Shown piece by piece: positions 8,934 through 17,158 of a DNA stretch of 64,000 nucleotides. A model generated the notes under the pieces. That model did no database searches and had not been told where the DNA came from. It saw only the letters and a list, made by a program, of their open reading frames with translations. Source of the stretch: PALSA-612 sp963711315 (GTDB taxonomy: Bacteria > Actinomycetota > Thermoleophilia > Gaiellales > Gaiellaceae); the NCBI GenBank assembly GCA_963711315.1, contig CAVQDQ010000002.1, forward strand, positions 806,001-870,000, in the 5' to 3' direction. Made by a program: the position numbers and the translations under genes. Position 1 is the stretch's first letter. Every line of letters starts with the position of its first letter.

Positions 8934-10072
8934 GTGAGGAGCTGCAGAAGACCTGCGCGGCGACTTCCTGCTCGACCCGGAGGTAGTCCATCTCAACCAC
9001 GGCGCCTTCGGCGCGTCACCCCGTCCGGTACTGGAGCACCAGCGAGCGCTGCGCGCGGCGCTCGAAGGCGATCCCGTCGAGTTCCTCGGACGTGGTCTGC
9101 CCGCTGCACTCGCAGCCGCGCGCGGGGAGTTGGCGGAATACGTGGGCGTAGCCGATCCAGAACGCCTCGTCCTGCTCGCGAACTCGACGACGGCCTTGAA
9201 CGCCGTGGCGGCTTCGGTTCCACTGAGGGCGGGCGACGAGATCGTCATCACAGACCGCGAGTACGGCGCCGTGCGGCTGCTGTGGGAGGAGATCGCAGCC
9301 AGGACCGGCGCGCGGCTCGTCGTCGTCTCGCTGCCACTGCCGGTCGTGGACGCCGACGAGCTCCTGGATGCGATCTGGAGCGCGGTGACCCGCGCGCACT
9401 CGGATGCTCGTTTTCAGCCACGTGACGTCCGAGACGGCGCTTGTCCTGCCGGCAGAGGAGCTGTGCCGCCGCGCGCGCGAGGCCGGCATCCTCAGCGTCG
9501 TAGACGGGGCTCACGCTCCGGGCCAGATCTCGCTCGCTCTCGACGACGTCGGCGCGGACTGCTACGCAGGCAACGGACACAAGTGGCTGTGCGCGCCCAA
9601 GGGCTCGGCGTTTCTGTACGCGGGGGACGCGCTGCGCGGCAAGTTACGTCCGCCCATTGTCTCGTGGGGCTGGAACGACGGCTACCAGGAGCGCTTCGGG
9701 TGGAGCGGCACGGCCGACCCGACGGCCGTTCTCGCCTTGCCCGCCGCCGTCGACTACCAGACTGCGAACGACTGGGCTGCCGTGCGAGACCGTTGTGGCC
9801 AGCTCGCTCGCCGGACGCAACGCGACATCCTCGAGCGCTTCGGGGGCGAGCCGCTCGCGCCGGAAGATCTCCAGGCACCGCAGATGGTTGCGTTCGAGGT
9901 GCCTCACGACGATGCCGGCTCTCTCCAGCGAGAGCTGCGCGACAGGCACCGAATCGAGATCCCCGTGCACGAGATCGAAGGTCGCACGCTCGTCCGGCTG
10001 TCGGTGCAGGGTTACACGACGGAAGAGGACTGCGAGCGGCTCTTCGAAGCGCTCAGCGAACGCAGCCACTAA
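8934..10072 (+). CDS. Class V aminotransferase, isopenicillin-N-epimerase-like (frameshifted)
   Basis: PLP-dependent fold type I enzyme. The reconstructed chain starts near 8934 (GTG) and reads DFLLDPEVVHLNHGAFGASP, the N-terminal signature of the isopenicillin N epimerase/CefD-like branch. 'LLANSTTALNAV' binds the cofactor phosphate, SVVDGAHAPGQI carries the pyridine-binding Asp, and the Schiff-base lysine is in YAGNGHKWLCAPKG. The C-terminal half ends SERSH at 10072. One frame change occurs near 9400 and a second near 8950, so the exact start is uncertain. No in-frame stops are seen, and these are probably sequence errors. The real substrate is unknown because the family includes epimerases, lyases and desulfurase-like members. 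It runs convergently into the Vps62-like gene. Confidence 0.8.
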
Positions 10073-10077
10073 AAATG

Positions 10078-10113
10078 CCAAATCCCGCTGATCCGAAGAT
10101 CCGCGGGACTTGG
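10078..10113 (-). terminator. Intrinsic terminator of the Vps62-like gene
   Basis: Arms 10078-10088 and 10103-10113 pair with one mismatch (CCAAATCCCGC with GCGGGACTTGG) and enclose a nested GATC-CGAA-GATC hairpin. Read on the minus strand the stem is followed by CATTTTT, a T-tract. It therefore stops transcription from 10163-11092 and may also insulate the convergent aminotransferase gene. Confidence 0.8.
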
Positions 10114-10162
10114 CGAGAGGGAATCTGTCACACCGAGCCCCGGTTGTCAAGTGATCTCGTCG

Positions 10163-11092
10163 TCAACCCTTCGGCCAGCCGAGCGGGACGCTGATCGGAG
10201 ACTTCCAGATCTTCTTGAACGCCGGCCCCGTGGGGCCTAGGCCGTACGGGAACGTCACCTGCGGGAAGAAGATGAGCTGGTCCTCGCCCCAGGCTCCCGA
10301 GAAGCTCATCCATGACGGTGAGGTCGACGTGACGCGCACGAGTCGCGGCGACACGGTCCGGCCGGCAGCGGCAAAGTCGAGCAACGGCTTGCCGTAGTTT
10401 TCGAAGACGATCACTGCCTGCTCGGGCCAGCAGCGCTTGTCCAGCCGAAACGACCCCGGCCCGAAGTAGTTCGCATGCGAGCCGAGCGCCACGTAGACGA
10501 CAGGTCGCTGCCCCCTCTTCGGGACCTTTGCCCAAACCCGCCTCGCACCGCTGCAGTGTCGGCTGTAACCCGCCGTGAGCGGCTTCCCGGCACGGTCGAG
10601 GATCACCGTGACGAGCTCCCAATCGCCCTCGTGCACCTGGGCGAACAGCGGGTTGGGCGGGACTTCGGGGCTGTACGGGTTGAGCGGATAGAAGAGCCAG
10701 TACTGGAGGGCGATTCTGTCGCCGCGGCGGTGATAGGCGCCGTACACCGTCGGCCGGGCGGCATGCGCGGCCTCCGCCCCCGCGTAGCAGTCGACCGCGC
10801 CGATGCCGTCCCTCGTCGAGCACAGTCGCTGGTTCAGGCGCCACGGCGCACCCGGCGTCGGTACGAAAGGCATGGGCGCCCAACTGCCGTCCGGCTGTCG
10901 TTGCTCGAAGTTCGAGTCGGCGAGAAACCCGTCTACCGGCACGGGCTGGAAGCGCTCGCTCGGATGAAGCACGATCACGGGCACGTGCCGCGCCAGGAGG
11001 GCCTGCGGCGAGGGGGCCGCCGCGCTTCCCGCGCCGACCATCGCGAGCGCGGCCAGAGCAACGAGCACGCGGCCGAACACGGATCGGATCAT
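10163..11092 (-). CDS. Secreted Vps62-like (DUF946-type) protein
   Basis: 309 residues with a signal peptide (MIRSVFGRVLVALAALAMVGAG, cleavage near SAAA). The mature part begins LLARHVPVIVLHPSERFQPV, then carries the family hallmarks 'LQYWLFYPLN', 'HEGDWELVTVIL', 'VYVALGSHANYFGPG' and 'WGEDQLIFFPQ', which match the Vps62/DUF946 domain also found in eukaryotic Vps62 proteins. The biochemical role of this domain is unknown. Conserved His, Asp and Glu (HEGDWE, GSHANY) could form a metal or active site, but that is inference. It is divergent from the ABC exporter genes, with only 27 bases between the start codons. Confidence 0.8.
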   Translation of the reverse strand: MIRSVFGRVLVALAALAMVGAGSAAAPSPQALLARHVPVIVLHPSERFQPVPVDGFLADSNFEQRQPDGSWAPMPFVPTPGAPWRLNQRLCSTRDGIGAVDCYAGAEAAHAARPTVYGAYHRRGDRIALQYWLFYPLNPYSPEVPPNPLFAQVHEGDWELVTVILDRAGKPLTAGYSRHCSGARRVWAKVPKRGQRPVVYVALGSHANYFGPGSFRLDKRCWPEQAVIVFENYGKPLLDFAAAGRTVSPRLVRVTSTSPSWMSFSGAWGEDQLIFFPQVTFPYGLGPTGPAFKKIWKSPISVPLGWPKG

Positions 11093-11119
11093 GGCATCGT
11101 TTCGCTAGCCTCGGCGCTT

Positions 11120-12049
11120 GTGAGCGAATCGCCTCCAGTCGTCGCCCGTAACCTCCAGAAGAGCTTCGGTGAGCTCGTCGCCGTCGACGGAATCGAGTTC
11201 AGCGTCCAGCCCGGTGAGACGTTCGGTTTCCTCGGCCCCAACGGAGCAGGCAAGACGTCGACGATGCGGATGATCGGTGCCGTCTCGCCGCGCGGCGGCG
11301 GGGAGCTGAGGATCTTCGACCTCGATCCGGAGACCGACGGCCCGAGGATCCGCCAGCGGCTCGGGGTCGTCCCGCAGGAGGACAACCTCGACCTCGAGCT
11401 GACGGTGTTCGAGAACCTCCTCGTGTACGGACGGTACTTCGGGATCGCCTCGCGAGATGTCCGGCGACGCGCCGAGGAGCTGCTCGAGTTCGTTCAGCTC
11501 ACCGATCGGCGCAGCGCCCGTGTCGAGCATCTCTCGGGCGGCATGAAGCGCCGGCTGACGATCGCCCGCGCGCTCATCAACGACCCCGACTTGATGCTGC
11601 TCGACGAGCCCACGACGGGCCTCGATCCGCAGGCGCGTCACGCGCTCTGGGACCGTCTCTACCGCCTGAAGAGGCAGGGCGTGACGCTCGTGCTCACGAC
11701 GCACTACATGGACGAGGCGGAGCAGCTATGTGATCGGCTCGTGATCATGGACCAGGGCAAGATCGCGGCCGAAGGCTCGCCCAGGGAGCTGATCGACGAG
11801 CACGTGGAGCGCGAGGTGGTCGAGCTGCGCTTCGCGGACGGGAGGAGAGACGGCGTCGAGAGCCAGCTGGAAGGCCTCGGTGCACGACTGGAAGTGCTGC
11901 CCGACCGCATCCTCGTCGACACGGACGACGGCGATGCCGCCGTGCGAGCCGTCCACGACCGCGGCGTCGAGCCCGACAGCATCCTCGTTCGCCGCAGCAC
12001 GCTCGAGGACGTTTTCCTGACCCTGACGGGGCGAACGCTTGTCGACTAG
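11120..12049 (+). CDS. ABC-2 exporter ATP-binding protein (DrrA/NodI type)
   Basis: 309 residues from the GTG at 11120. A complete nucleotide-binding domain is present: Walker A GPNGAGKTST, Q-loop VVPQEDNLD, signature LSGGMKRRL, Walker B LMLLDEPTTGLD and H-loop LTTHYMDE. The C-terminal ~90 residues form the regulatory extension seen in DrrA/NodI proteins. The NodI/CcmA-type match around Walker B and the two downstream ABC-2 permeases indicate a heteromeric exporter of a hydrophobic compound, drug or polysaccharide. Its 3' end overlaps the next gene by 11 bases, so translation is coupled. Confidence 0.92.
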   Translation: MSESPPVVARNLQKSFGELVAVDGIEFSVQPGETFGFLGPNGAGKTSTMRMIGAVSPRGGGELRIFDLDPETDGPRIRQRLGVVPQEDNLDLELTVFENLLVYGRYFGIASRDVRRRAEELLEFVQLTDRRSARVEHLSGGMKRRLTIARALINDPDLMLLDEPTTGLDPQARHALWDRLYRLKRQGVTLVLTTHYMDEAEQLCDRLVIMDQGKIAAEGSPRELIDEHVEREVVELRFADGRRDGVESQLEGLGARLEVLPDRILVDTDDGDAAVRAVHDRGVEPDSILVRRSTLEDVFLTLTGRTLVD

Positions 12050-12839
12050 CCCCGCGCCCGTCCCCAACCACGTCGAGCAGTCCGCGGCGGTGTTCTGGTG
12101 GTACGCGAGGTCGTACCGGCGTGTCTGGCGCGCCACGATCACCACCGGCCTGCTCAACCCGATCTTCTTTCTCCTGTCGATGGGGATCCTGCTCGGAAAG
12201 CTCGTCGACGAGGGAAATGCCGATCTCGGCGGCCTCACGTATCTCGAATTCGTTGCGCCCGGGCTGATTGCCGCCCTGGCCATGCAGATCGGCACCAACG
12301 AAGGCAGCTTCCCCGTGATGGCGGGCATCCGCTGGGCCCGGACGTACCACGCCGTCGTGGCCACCCCCGTTCGCGTCCGCGAGCTGTACAGCGGCCTGCT
12401 TTCGTGGACAGCGGCGCGCATCTTCACCGCGGCGTCGCTCTTCGCCTGTGTGGCGGCAATCGCGGGAGCGTTTCTCTCGCCCCTGGCCGTGCTGACACCC
12501 GTCGCCGCGGTCTTGTGCGGACTTGCGTTTGCCGCTCCGATGGCGGCGCTCGCCGGCGGCATCCAGAACCACGCCGCGTTGACCGCCATCTTCCGCTTCG
12601 CGCTCCTCCCCATCTTTCTCTTCTCGGGCACGTTCTTCCCGATCTCCAACCTCCCCGACTGGCTCGAGCCGATCGCATGGGCGACTCCGCTGTGGCACGG
12701 AGTGTCGCTCTGTCGCGATCTGGCGACCGGTGAGGTGGAGGCGCTGGCGACGCTCGGCCACGTCGCGTACCTGGTCGCATTCACACTCGCCGGCTCGGTG
12801 CTCGCCGTCCGGCTGATCTCGCGAAAGCTGCTCTCGTGA
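12039..12839 (+). CDS. ABC-2 family permease (first subunit)
   Basis: 266 residues starting from TTG at 12039 inside the end of the ATPase gene. It has about six membrane helices, with the NodJ/DrrB-type arrangement: 'RVWRATITTGLLNPIFFLLS', 'LVDEGNADLGGLTYLEFVAP' and 'LFSGTFFPISNLPDWLEPIA', the last being the ABC-2 signature region before the final helix. It pairs with the ATPase upstream and a second permease downstream (4-base GTGA overlap at 12836). Substrate unknown. Confidence 0.9.
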   Translation: MSTSPAPVPNHVEQSAAVFWWYARSYRRVWRATITTGLLNPIFFLLSMGILLGKLVDEGNADLGGLTYLEFVAPGLIAALAMQIGTNEGSFPVMAGIRWARTYHAVVATPVRVRELYSGLLSWTAARIFTAASLFACVAAIAGAFLSPLAVLTPVAAVLCGLAFAAPMAALAGGIQNHAALTAIFRFALLPIFLFSGTFFPISNLPDWLEPIAWATPLWHGVSLCRDLATGEVEALATLGHVAYLVAFTLAGSVLAVRLISRKLLS

Positions 12840-13642
12840 GCACGGTCGCTGCCCCTCCGCCGCGGCGAAGCATTCCGCTCTGGGGCCCGCTCGCCGGCCG
12901 ACTCGTCTACCGCAACGTCGTCGTCGGCCGTCGCAGCTGGCTGCTCTTCGTGTCCGGGTTCTTCGAACCGGTGTTCTTCCTGCTCGGCATCGGTCTGGGC
13001 GTCGGTGCGCTCGTCGGCGACGTGAGCTACCGCGGCGAGCTCGTCCCCTACAAGGAGTTCGTCGCCCCGGCGATGCTCGCAGCCTCGGCGATGAACGGCG
13101 CCGTCTTCGAGTCGACGATCAACGTCTTCGCCAAGCTCAAGTGGCTGAAGACATATGACGGAGTTCTCGCCACGCCGCTCGGCATCCGGGACGTGGCCCT
13201 CGGTGAGCTGATCTACGCGCTCATCCGCGGCGGCGTCTACGCGGTCGGCTTTGTCGTCGTGATGCTGGCGATGGGCTTGATCGCCTCGTGGTGGGCAGTC
13301 CTGGCGGTGCCGGCAGCGATACTCGTCGGCGCGGCGTTTGCCGCCGCCGGCCTCATCGGTGTCACGTTCATGCGCTCATGGGCGGACTTCTCGATGATCG
13401 AGCTCGTGACGCTGCCGCTCTTCCTCTTCTCTGCGACGTTCGTGCCGCTCTCCGACTATCCGGCGGCGGCGCAGTGGATCGTGCCGCTGACACCGCTGTA
13501 CCACGGTGTAGAGCTGCTGAGAGCCTTGACGCTTGGCACCGTGGGCTGGGTCACGCTCGTGCACGTCGCGTACCTCGCGGTGATGATGGTCGTCGGGCTC
13601 GCAATCGCCGACGGCCGCCTCGGGAAGCTCCTGCTCAAGTAG
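12836..13642 (+). CDS. ABC-2 family permease (second subunit)
   Basis: 268 residues, paralogous to the preceding permease (FFEPVFFLLGIGLGVGALVG, 'YKEFVAPAMLAASAMNGAVF', 'LFLFSATFVPLSDYPAAAQW'). About six membrane helices. Two different permeases behind one ATPase suggest a heterodimeric membrane channel. The start overlaps the previous stop (GTGA) and its 3' end overlaps the convergent thioesterase gene by 8 bases. Confidence 0.9.
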   Translation: MSTVAAPPPRRSIPLWGPLAGRLVYRNVVVGRRSWLLFVSGFFEPVFFLLGIGLGVGALVGDVSYRGELVPYKEFVAPAMLAASAMNGAVFESTINVFAKLKWLKTYDGVLATPLGIRDVALGELIYALIRGGVYAVGFVVVMLAMGLIASWWAVLAVPAAILVGAAFAAAGLIGVTFMRSWADFSMIELVTLPLFLFSATFVPLSDYPAAAQWIVPLTPLYHGVELLRALTLGTVGWVTLVHVAYLAVMMVVGLAIADGRLGKLLLK

Positions 13643-14336
13643 GCGTGACGCGGGCGACGGCCTTGACGCCGGCGGGGGTCGTCAACGCAACGCAGTCGTC
13701 GAACGGCGCGAGCGCGAGCTCGTCGTCGAGATCGATCGGCTGACGATAATCGAGCTCGGCCTGCAATCGGCCGGCCACTGGCAATGTGTCCTCCACGGCT
13801 TGCCAGTGGACGGCGTTGTTCACGTGGCCGTGCAGGTCGACGTCGGCCACCCGCAGCGGCCACAGTGTGCGCGGCGCGTCGTCAGGCGGGTCGGGCAGCG
13901 TGAGCTTGGTCGAGACGTGGCGGCCCGCTGCAGCGTCGGCGTACACGCCGAAGTCCTCGATGCGGGCAGGCCGCTGCTCGGCGTCGAGGTGGATCCAGAC
14001 GCTGTCGACTTCGATGCGACCGCCGGCGTCGCCGTTCACCGACCACCGACGGCCGGCCGCGATCGCCGCCACGCCGCTGCACCAGGTGGTCAGTTCGACT
14101 TCGGCGTCGCCGGTGAACGGCTCGACTACCTCGAGCCGGATGCTGCGCACGAACCACACGTGCTCTGGCAGCCCCCAGCCGGTCTCCTGGACGTCGTCGA
14201 TGGCGATGTCCTGGAGAAAGCGGGCTACGGCGTCGAGCCGCAGCCGCCCGTGCGCGTCCAGGTCGGAGAGGCGGATCCGCCGTGTCCGTGTCACCGCACG
14301 ACCGGAGCTCGGCGCGGGAATGCGTGTGTCCAACAT
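13635..14336 (-). CDS. Acyl-ACP thioesterase (double hot-dog)
   Basis: 233 residues. Two hot-dog repeats are visible: the first around 'RIRLSDLDAHGRLRLDAVAR' with helix-forming FLQDIAIDDVQETGWGLPEH, and the second around 'LRVADVDLHGHVNNAVHWQA', the motif with the Asn and His active-site residues of FatA/FatB-type thioesterases. It should hydrolyse acyl-acyl carrier protein to release fatty acids in the cytoplasm. Bacterial members are usually 230-260 residues, so it is full length. It is convergent with the permease gene and sits at the edge of the repeat-bearing island. Confidence 0.85.
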   Translation of the reverse strand: MLDTRIPAPSSGRAVTRTRRIRLSDLDAHGRLRLDAVARFLQDIAIDDVQETGWGLPEHVWFVRSIRLEVVEPFTGDAEVELTTWCSGVAAIAAGRRWSVNGDAGGRIEVDSVWIHLDAEQRPARIEDFGVYADAAAGRHVSTKLTLPDPPDDAPRTLWPLRVADVDLHGHVNNAVHWQAVEDTLPVAGRLQAELDYRQPIDLDDELALAPFDDCVALTTPAGVKAVARVTPT

Positions 14337-14483
14337 GGATCACACGCTAAAGGCTCCCCGACTTCTACATGGGGAAACCATGCCCTGCAAATCGCGGGGT
14401 TTCTTAGCTCGAGGGCAGCACCTCGGCTAGTTGAACAGCCCGCCGGGGTGCGGCCTTGGCGGAAGAGGACGCACTCGAGCTTT

Positions 14484-14542
14484 GGACACGCTGCCCGGCG
14501 TCGGTCCCGTCACTACAGAGTTGCGACTACCCCTGACTGCGG
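14484..14542 (-). repeat. Island repeat copy 1 (after the first GNAT gene)
   Basis: Read on the minus strand it follows directly after the GNAT stop at 14543 and contains GGGGTAGTCGCAACTCTGTAG. This shares the GTAGTCG and CAACTCTGTAGT blocks with the copies at 15771-15868 and 16311-16405. The far end (AGCGTGTCC near 14484) is a diverged version of the AGCGTTCGG block. This is the least complete copy. The further 14343-14480 region holds no gene I can support. Confidence 0.55.
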
Positions 14543-15010
14543 CTACGCGCGCGGCGCGTACTCGACACTGCCGAACGTCCAATCGGACGCGAGCCAGTCG
14601 CTGACCGCACGCCAGAGGGGGACGTCCAGCACCGCGTGGCTCGCCCGTACCCAGGAGAGCGCACGGGCGTCGCCGTCGCTGTCGCGCGACGGGTAGATGT
14701 AGACGCACCCGATCACGTCGCGGTTCGCCGGATCGAGCACCGTGTACGTGAACCCCGTCCGGTTGCGGAAGTCGTCGGCATGGCGCTGCAGGTCCGCTCG
14801 GTTCTCTTCCGGCGTCATCTCTCGCGGCCAGCGGCTGTCGCCCCATCCGGGCGTCGCAGCAATGTGGTCCATCGACGACGTCCAAGCGTCGTAGTCCTGC
14901 TCGTTGTGGTCAGGCCCAAGCGGTTCGAGCACGAACTGCGGCGTCTCGAGCCGGCGAGGCACATCGAAGTCGCGCGGGACAAACTCGTCCACGCGCCCGA
15001 TCGTAGACAT
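14543..15010 (-). CDS. GNAT-family N-acetyltransferase
   Basis: 155 residues from the ATG at 15010 (MSTIGRVDEFVPRDFDVPRR). 'FVLEPLGPDHNEQDYDAWTS' and 'FTYTVLDPANRDVIGCVYIY' followed by a paired-strand region match the GNAT fold of the kind seen in antibiotic or small-molecule acetyltransferases. The acetyl-CoA loop is not textbook (RASHAVLDVPLWRAVSDWL), so the assignment rests on the strand pattern and the 'DVIGCVYIYPS' core. It is one of the single-gene units of the island, all on the minus strand and bounded by shared repeats. Substrate unknown. Confidence 0.7.
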   Translation of the reverse strand: MSTIGRVDEFVPRDFDVPRRLETPQFVLEPLGPDHNEQDYDAWTSSMDHIAATPGWGDSRWPREMTPEENRADLQRHADDFRNRTGFTYTVLDPANRDVIGCVYIYPSRDSDGDARALSWVRASHAVLDVPLWRAVSDWLASDWTFGSVEYAPRA

Positions 15011-15065
15011 TGAGGGCGGCCGCGAGAACGGCCCGGAGCCTCGACGACCAAGCCTGATCACGGGT

Positions 15066-15110
15066 CAGTTCCGAACGCTGGCTCAGGCGCGGATCCTGCG
15101 CCCGACTACC
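15066..15110 (-). repeat. Island repeat copy 2 (between the two GNAT genes)
   Basis: Contains CCGAACGCT at 15071-15079, 61 bases upstream of the first GNAT start. On the minus strand it reads GGTAGTCGGG, then a GGCGC...GCGCC hairpin, then CAGCGTTCGGA. It shares the GGTAGTCGGG and AGCGTTCGGA ends with the other copies but lacks the CTCTGTAGTT middle. Bases 15111-15214 between it and the upstream gene hold no recognised feature. Confidence 0.6.
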
Positions 15111-15214
15111 GACACCACAACAACCCCGGAAGCATCGACTGGCGGCCTGTATCGGAGACGCGAGCGCTGCTCCGACGAAGCCGTGGCTCGACGTCGCCCG
15201 GTCGCGAGTCTGCT

Positions 15215-15730
15215 CTACACGCTCGAGGCCGTCGAGTCGCCCGTCGACGTCGACGCAGTCTCGTCGAGCCGCAGCACGAGTTCCCCGATCTCGCCTGACC
15301 GCGCCTCGGCGAAGTTCCGTTCGGTCGCGATTACGCGGAAGCCGCACTTCTCGAGGACGCGGCGCGACGCGACGTTGTCGGACGCAACGCGGGCGTGGAG
15401 CGGTCGCGCCCGATCAACTCTCAAGAAGGCATCAAGGGCGTCAGTGGCGATCCCCTTGCCCCAGTAGGAGCGGCCGATCCAGTACGTGACCTCGCGCTCG
15501 TGGGAGTCACCCCAGGACCCGATCGTTCCGGCGACGTCGCCGTCGACGACGATAACCCTGTTGACCACTGTTTTGTCGGCTCGTAGCCTCGACCAGCGAC
15601 GCTCGAATGCGTCGCGGTTCGTGTGTTCGGGTGCCGTAAAGGCGGCCATGTGCATCGCGACCGGATCCGCCCACTGCTCGAACAGAAGTGGCAGATCCTC
15701 GTCGCGTATCTCCCGCAACTCGCGTTCCAT
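15215..15730 (-). CDS. GNAT acetyltransferase, RimJ/RimL-like
   Basis: 171 residues, normal for the family. It starts MERELREIRDEDLPLLFEQW. The acetyl-CoA-binding motif A is 'YWIGRSYWGKGIATDALDAF' (Q/R-x-x-G-x-G/A type) and the end has NVASRRVLEKCGFRVIATER, the conserved Asn and the final helix-strand of GNAT enzymes. RimJ/RimL-like members acetylate protein N-termini, amino groups of antibiotics or small amines, and the substrate cannot be told here. A rearranged partial copy lies at 3419-3650. It is in the accessory island, one gene per repeat-bounded unit. Confidence 0.88.
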   Translation of the reverse strand: MERELREIRDEDLPLLFEQWADPVAMHMAAFTAPEHTNRDAFERRWSRLRADKTVVNRVIVVDGDVAGTIGSWGDSHEREVTYWIGRSYWGKGIATDALDAFLRVDRARPLHARVASDNVASRRVLEKCGFRVIATERNFAEARSGEIGELVLRLDETASTSTGDSTASSV

Positions 15731-15770
15731 TCAGACAGAGCATCGCCGATCGCAGGGCGTCGCGCGGAGA

Positions 15771-15868
15771 TCCGAACGCTTTGTCGCGGGGTACGCGCCT
15801 CAGTAACTACAGAGTTGTCTCTATCCCCGACTAACTCCCAAGCGACAGTACGCTCGCTAAAGCGAGCG
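15771..15868 (-). repeat. Island repeat copy 3 (after the VOC gene)
   Basis: Bounded by CCGAACGCT (15772-15780), 42 bases upstream of the second GNAT start. On the minus strand: CGCTCGCTTTAGCGAGCG hairpin (15851-15868), GTCGCTTGGGAG, AGTCGGGGATA, CAACTCTGTAGTT, GCGTACCCCGCGAC, AAGCGTTCGG. CGCTT pairs with AAGCG and GTCGGGG-TA with TACCCCG-CGAC, so the whole element can form a long imperfect stem-loop. It is the best-preserved copy together with that at 16311-16405. Confidence 0.7.
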
Positions 15869-15883
15869 TCACGCGGCTGGCAG

Positions 15884-16273
15884 CTAGCGGTCGTCCCCGT
15901 GGAAGACCGCTTCGACGTTGTTCCCGTCTGGGTCAATGACGAACGCTGCGTAATACCCGGCGTGGTAATGCGGGCGAAGACCCGGCGCGCCGTTGTCGCG
16001 GCCGCCGGCTTCGACAGCGGCGCGATGGAACTTGTCAACGGTAGCTCGGTCGGCTGCGGCGAAGGCCACATGAACGGGAGCGGCCGGGGGTTCCCCTTCC
16101 CCGATCCAAAAATCTCCACCGCCCTCGATGGCGAACCCAGGCCCCTGCGAGCTCTCCACCACCTTCACTCCGAACGGCCCGAGGGCCTGCTCGTAGAAGG
16201 TGCGGCTGCGCCTCACGTCACGTACTCGCAAGGCCAAGTGGTCGATGAGGGGAAGCGTCACGGGCAGCGACAC
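15884..16273 (-). CDS. VOC-family (glyoxalase/bleomycin-resistance-like) protein
   Basis: 129 residues from the GTG at 16273 (MSLPVTLPLIDHLALRVRDV). 'IDHLALRVRDVRRSRTFYEQ' and 'HVAFAAADRATVDKFHRAAV' followed by 'YYAAFVIDPDGNNVEAVFHG' give the paired beta-alpha-beta-beta-beta repeats of the vicinal-oxygen-chelate fold, with candidate metal ligands His12 and the final Glu. Proteins like this include glyoxalases, dioxygenases and antibiotic-binding resistance proteins, and such genes are frequent in mobile cassettes. A longer upstream reading frame runs into the neighbouring repeat and is unlikely to be translated. Confidence 0.88.
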   Translation of the reverse strand: MSLPVTLPLIDHLALRVRDVRRSRTFYEQALGPFGVKVVESSQGPGFAIEGGGDFWIGEGEPPAAPVHVAFAAADRATVDKFHRAAVEAGGRDNGAPGLRPHYHAGYYAAFVIDPDGNNVEAVFHGDDR

Positions 16274-16310
16274 CCCCTCTATCTTAGAGCGCGATCTCCG
16301 GGGAACCTTC

Positions 16311-16405
16311 CTGAACGCTGGGGCAGGGTCTCTCTCCAACTACAGAGCTGCTCTTATCCCCGACTACCTCTCAAGCGACAAGTACGCTCGCCCAGCCGAG
16401 CGCGC
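16311..16405 (-). repeat. Island repeat copy 4 (after peptidase E)
   Basis: Bounded by CTGAACGCT (16311-16319), 38 bases upstream of the VOC start. On the minus strand: GGCGAGCGTACTTGTCGCTT, GAGAGGTAGTCGGGGATA, AGAGCAGCTCTGTAGTT, CTGCCCCAGCGTTCAGG. It aligns with copy 3 along most of its length. CGCT/AGCG and GGGG/CCCC can pair across the element, with AGAGCAGCTCT forming a tip hairpin. Confidence 0.7.
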
Positions 16406-16420
16406 GTGTCTCCTGGCCGA

Positions 16421-17107
16421 TCAACTCGCTTCTGGGCTGGGGGTGAACAGCTTCCAGTGTCCCTCGGAGACGACTTCGACGTTGCCGTCGACCACTCGTA
16501 TCGCGGTCTGGTCGTCGATCGCGTACGCCGGCACCGATAGGCCGGCGGCCCATCTCTCGATGTCGGCGAGGGGCGTGGCCGGCATGTCCTCGCGGTCCAG
16601 GTGCGGAAACACCGAGAAGTCGACCAGCCCCAGCGCTTCGTCGCTGCCGGTGAGCGGCTCGCTGTCGTCGTAGGTCTCGCCTCCGAAGTCGGGAGTCGCC
16701 ACCATCGCTCCGCCGCTCGTACCCACATACACGGCCTCGGGTCGCAGCGACGGCAAGAGGTCGGCGAGCCCGGATTGCCGCATCCAGTAGCACAGATACA
16801 ACGGGCTCCCTCCCCAGACCAGCAGCGCATCGACTTCCTCGACAGCCGCGACCCAATACTCCTTCTTGATGCTGGGGAGCGCGGTGAGCTCCAGCACTCC
16901 CAACGACTTCCAGCCCAAAGCGCACATAGGGCCTCCCACCGTCCCGGTCAAGAACCCATAGACGTGTGAGGGTCCGCCGGGGAAAGGCTGTACTCCGGTG
17001 GGAATGCAGAGCGCGCTGGACTCGGCGATCGGTTTGCCCAGCAAGTCGACCAGCGCGTCGTGGATGGTCGTGTTGGTGATGCCGCTGGACGTGAGAAGGA
17101 TTTTCAT
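16421..17107 (-). CDS. Peptidase E-like (S51) dipeptidase
   Basis: 228 residues, as expected for S51 enzymes. The nucleophile Ser131 is in VGTSGGAMVATP, the family's nucleophile elbow (G-x-S-x-G-A). It is preceded by 'VEEVDALLVWGGSPLYLCYW', the GG-containing loop before the active site. Peptidase E cleaves Asp-Xaa dipeptides in the cytoplasm, while related proteins include cyanophycinase, so the substrate is not certain. The start is ATG at 17107 (MKILLTSSGITNTTIHDALV). It is a repeat-bounded single gene within the island, on the same strand as its neighbours. Confidence 0.85.
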   Translation of the reverse strand: MKILLTSSGITNTTIHDALVDLLGKPIAESSALCIPTGVQPFPGGPSHVYGFLTGTVGGPMCALGWKSLGVLELTALPSIKKEYWVAAVEEVDALLVWGGSPLYLCYWMRQSGLADLLPSLRPEAVYVGTSGGAMVATPDFGGETYDDSEPLTGSDEALGLVDFSVFPHLDREDMPATPLADIERWAAGLSVPAYAIDDQTAIRVVDGNVEVVSEGHWKLFTPSPEAS

Positions 17108-17158
17108 GCTGCCCCCGAGTCGGTTACGGATCCGTATGCCGTAGAGACTGGCAGACCA

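Noticed and set aside
14340..14470. A second attachment site for the tRNA-Asn island at its left end
   Set aside because: A weak match (gggtttcttagctcgag with gggctttagtagctccc) was seen near 14395-14415, but it is too short and imperfect to count as a direct repeat of the tRNA end.
14484..16405. Classical integron attC sites
   Set aside because: The 3' block is GCGTTCGGA rather than a GTTRRRY R' box, a matching 5' RYYYAAC is missing and no IntI gene is visible, so they are kept as an undefined repeat, not called attC.
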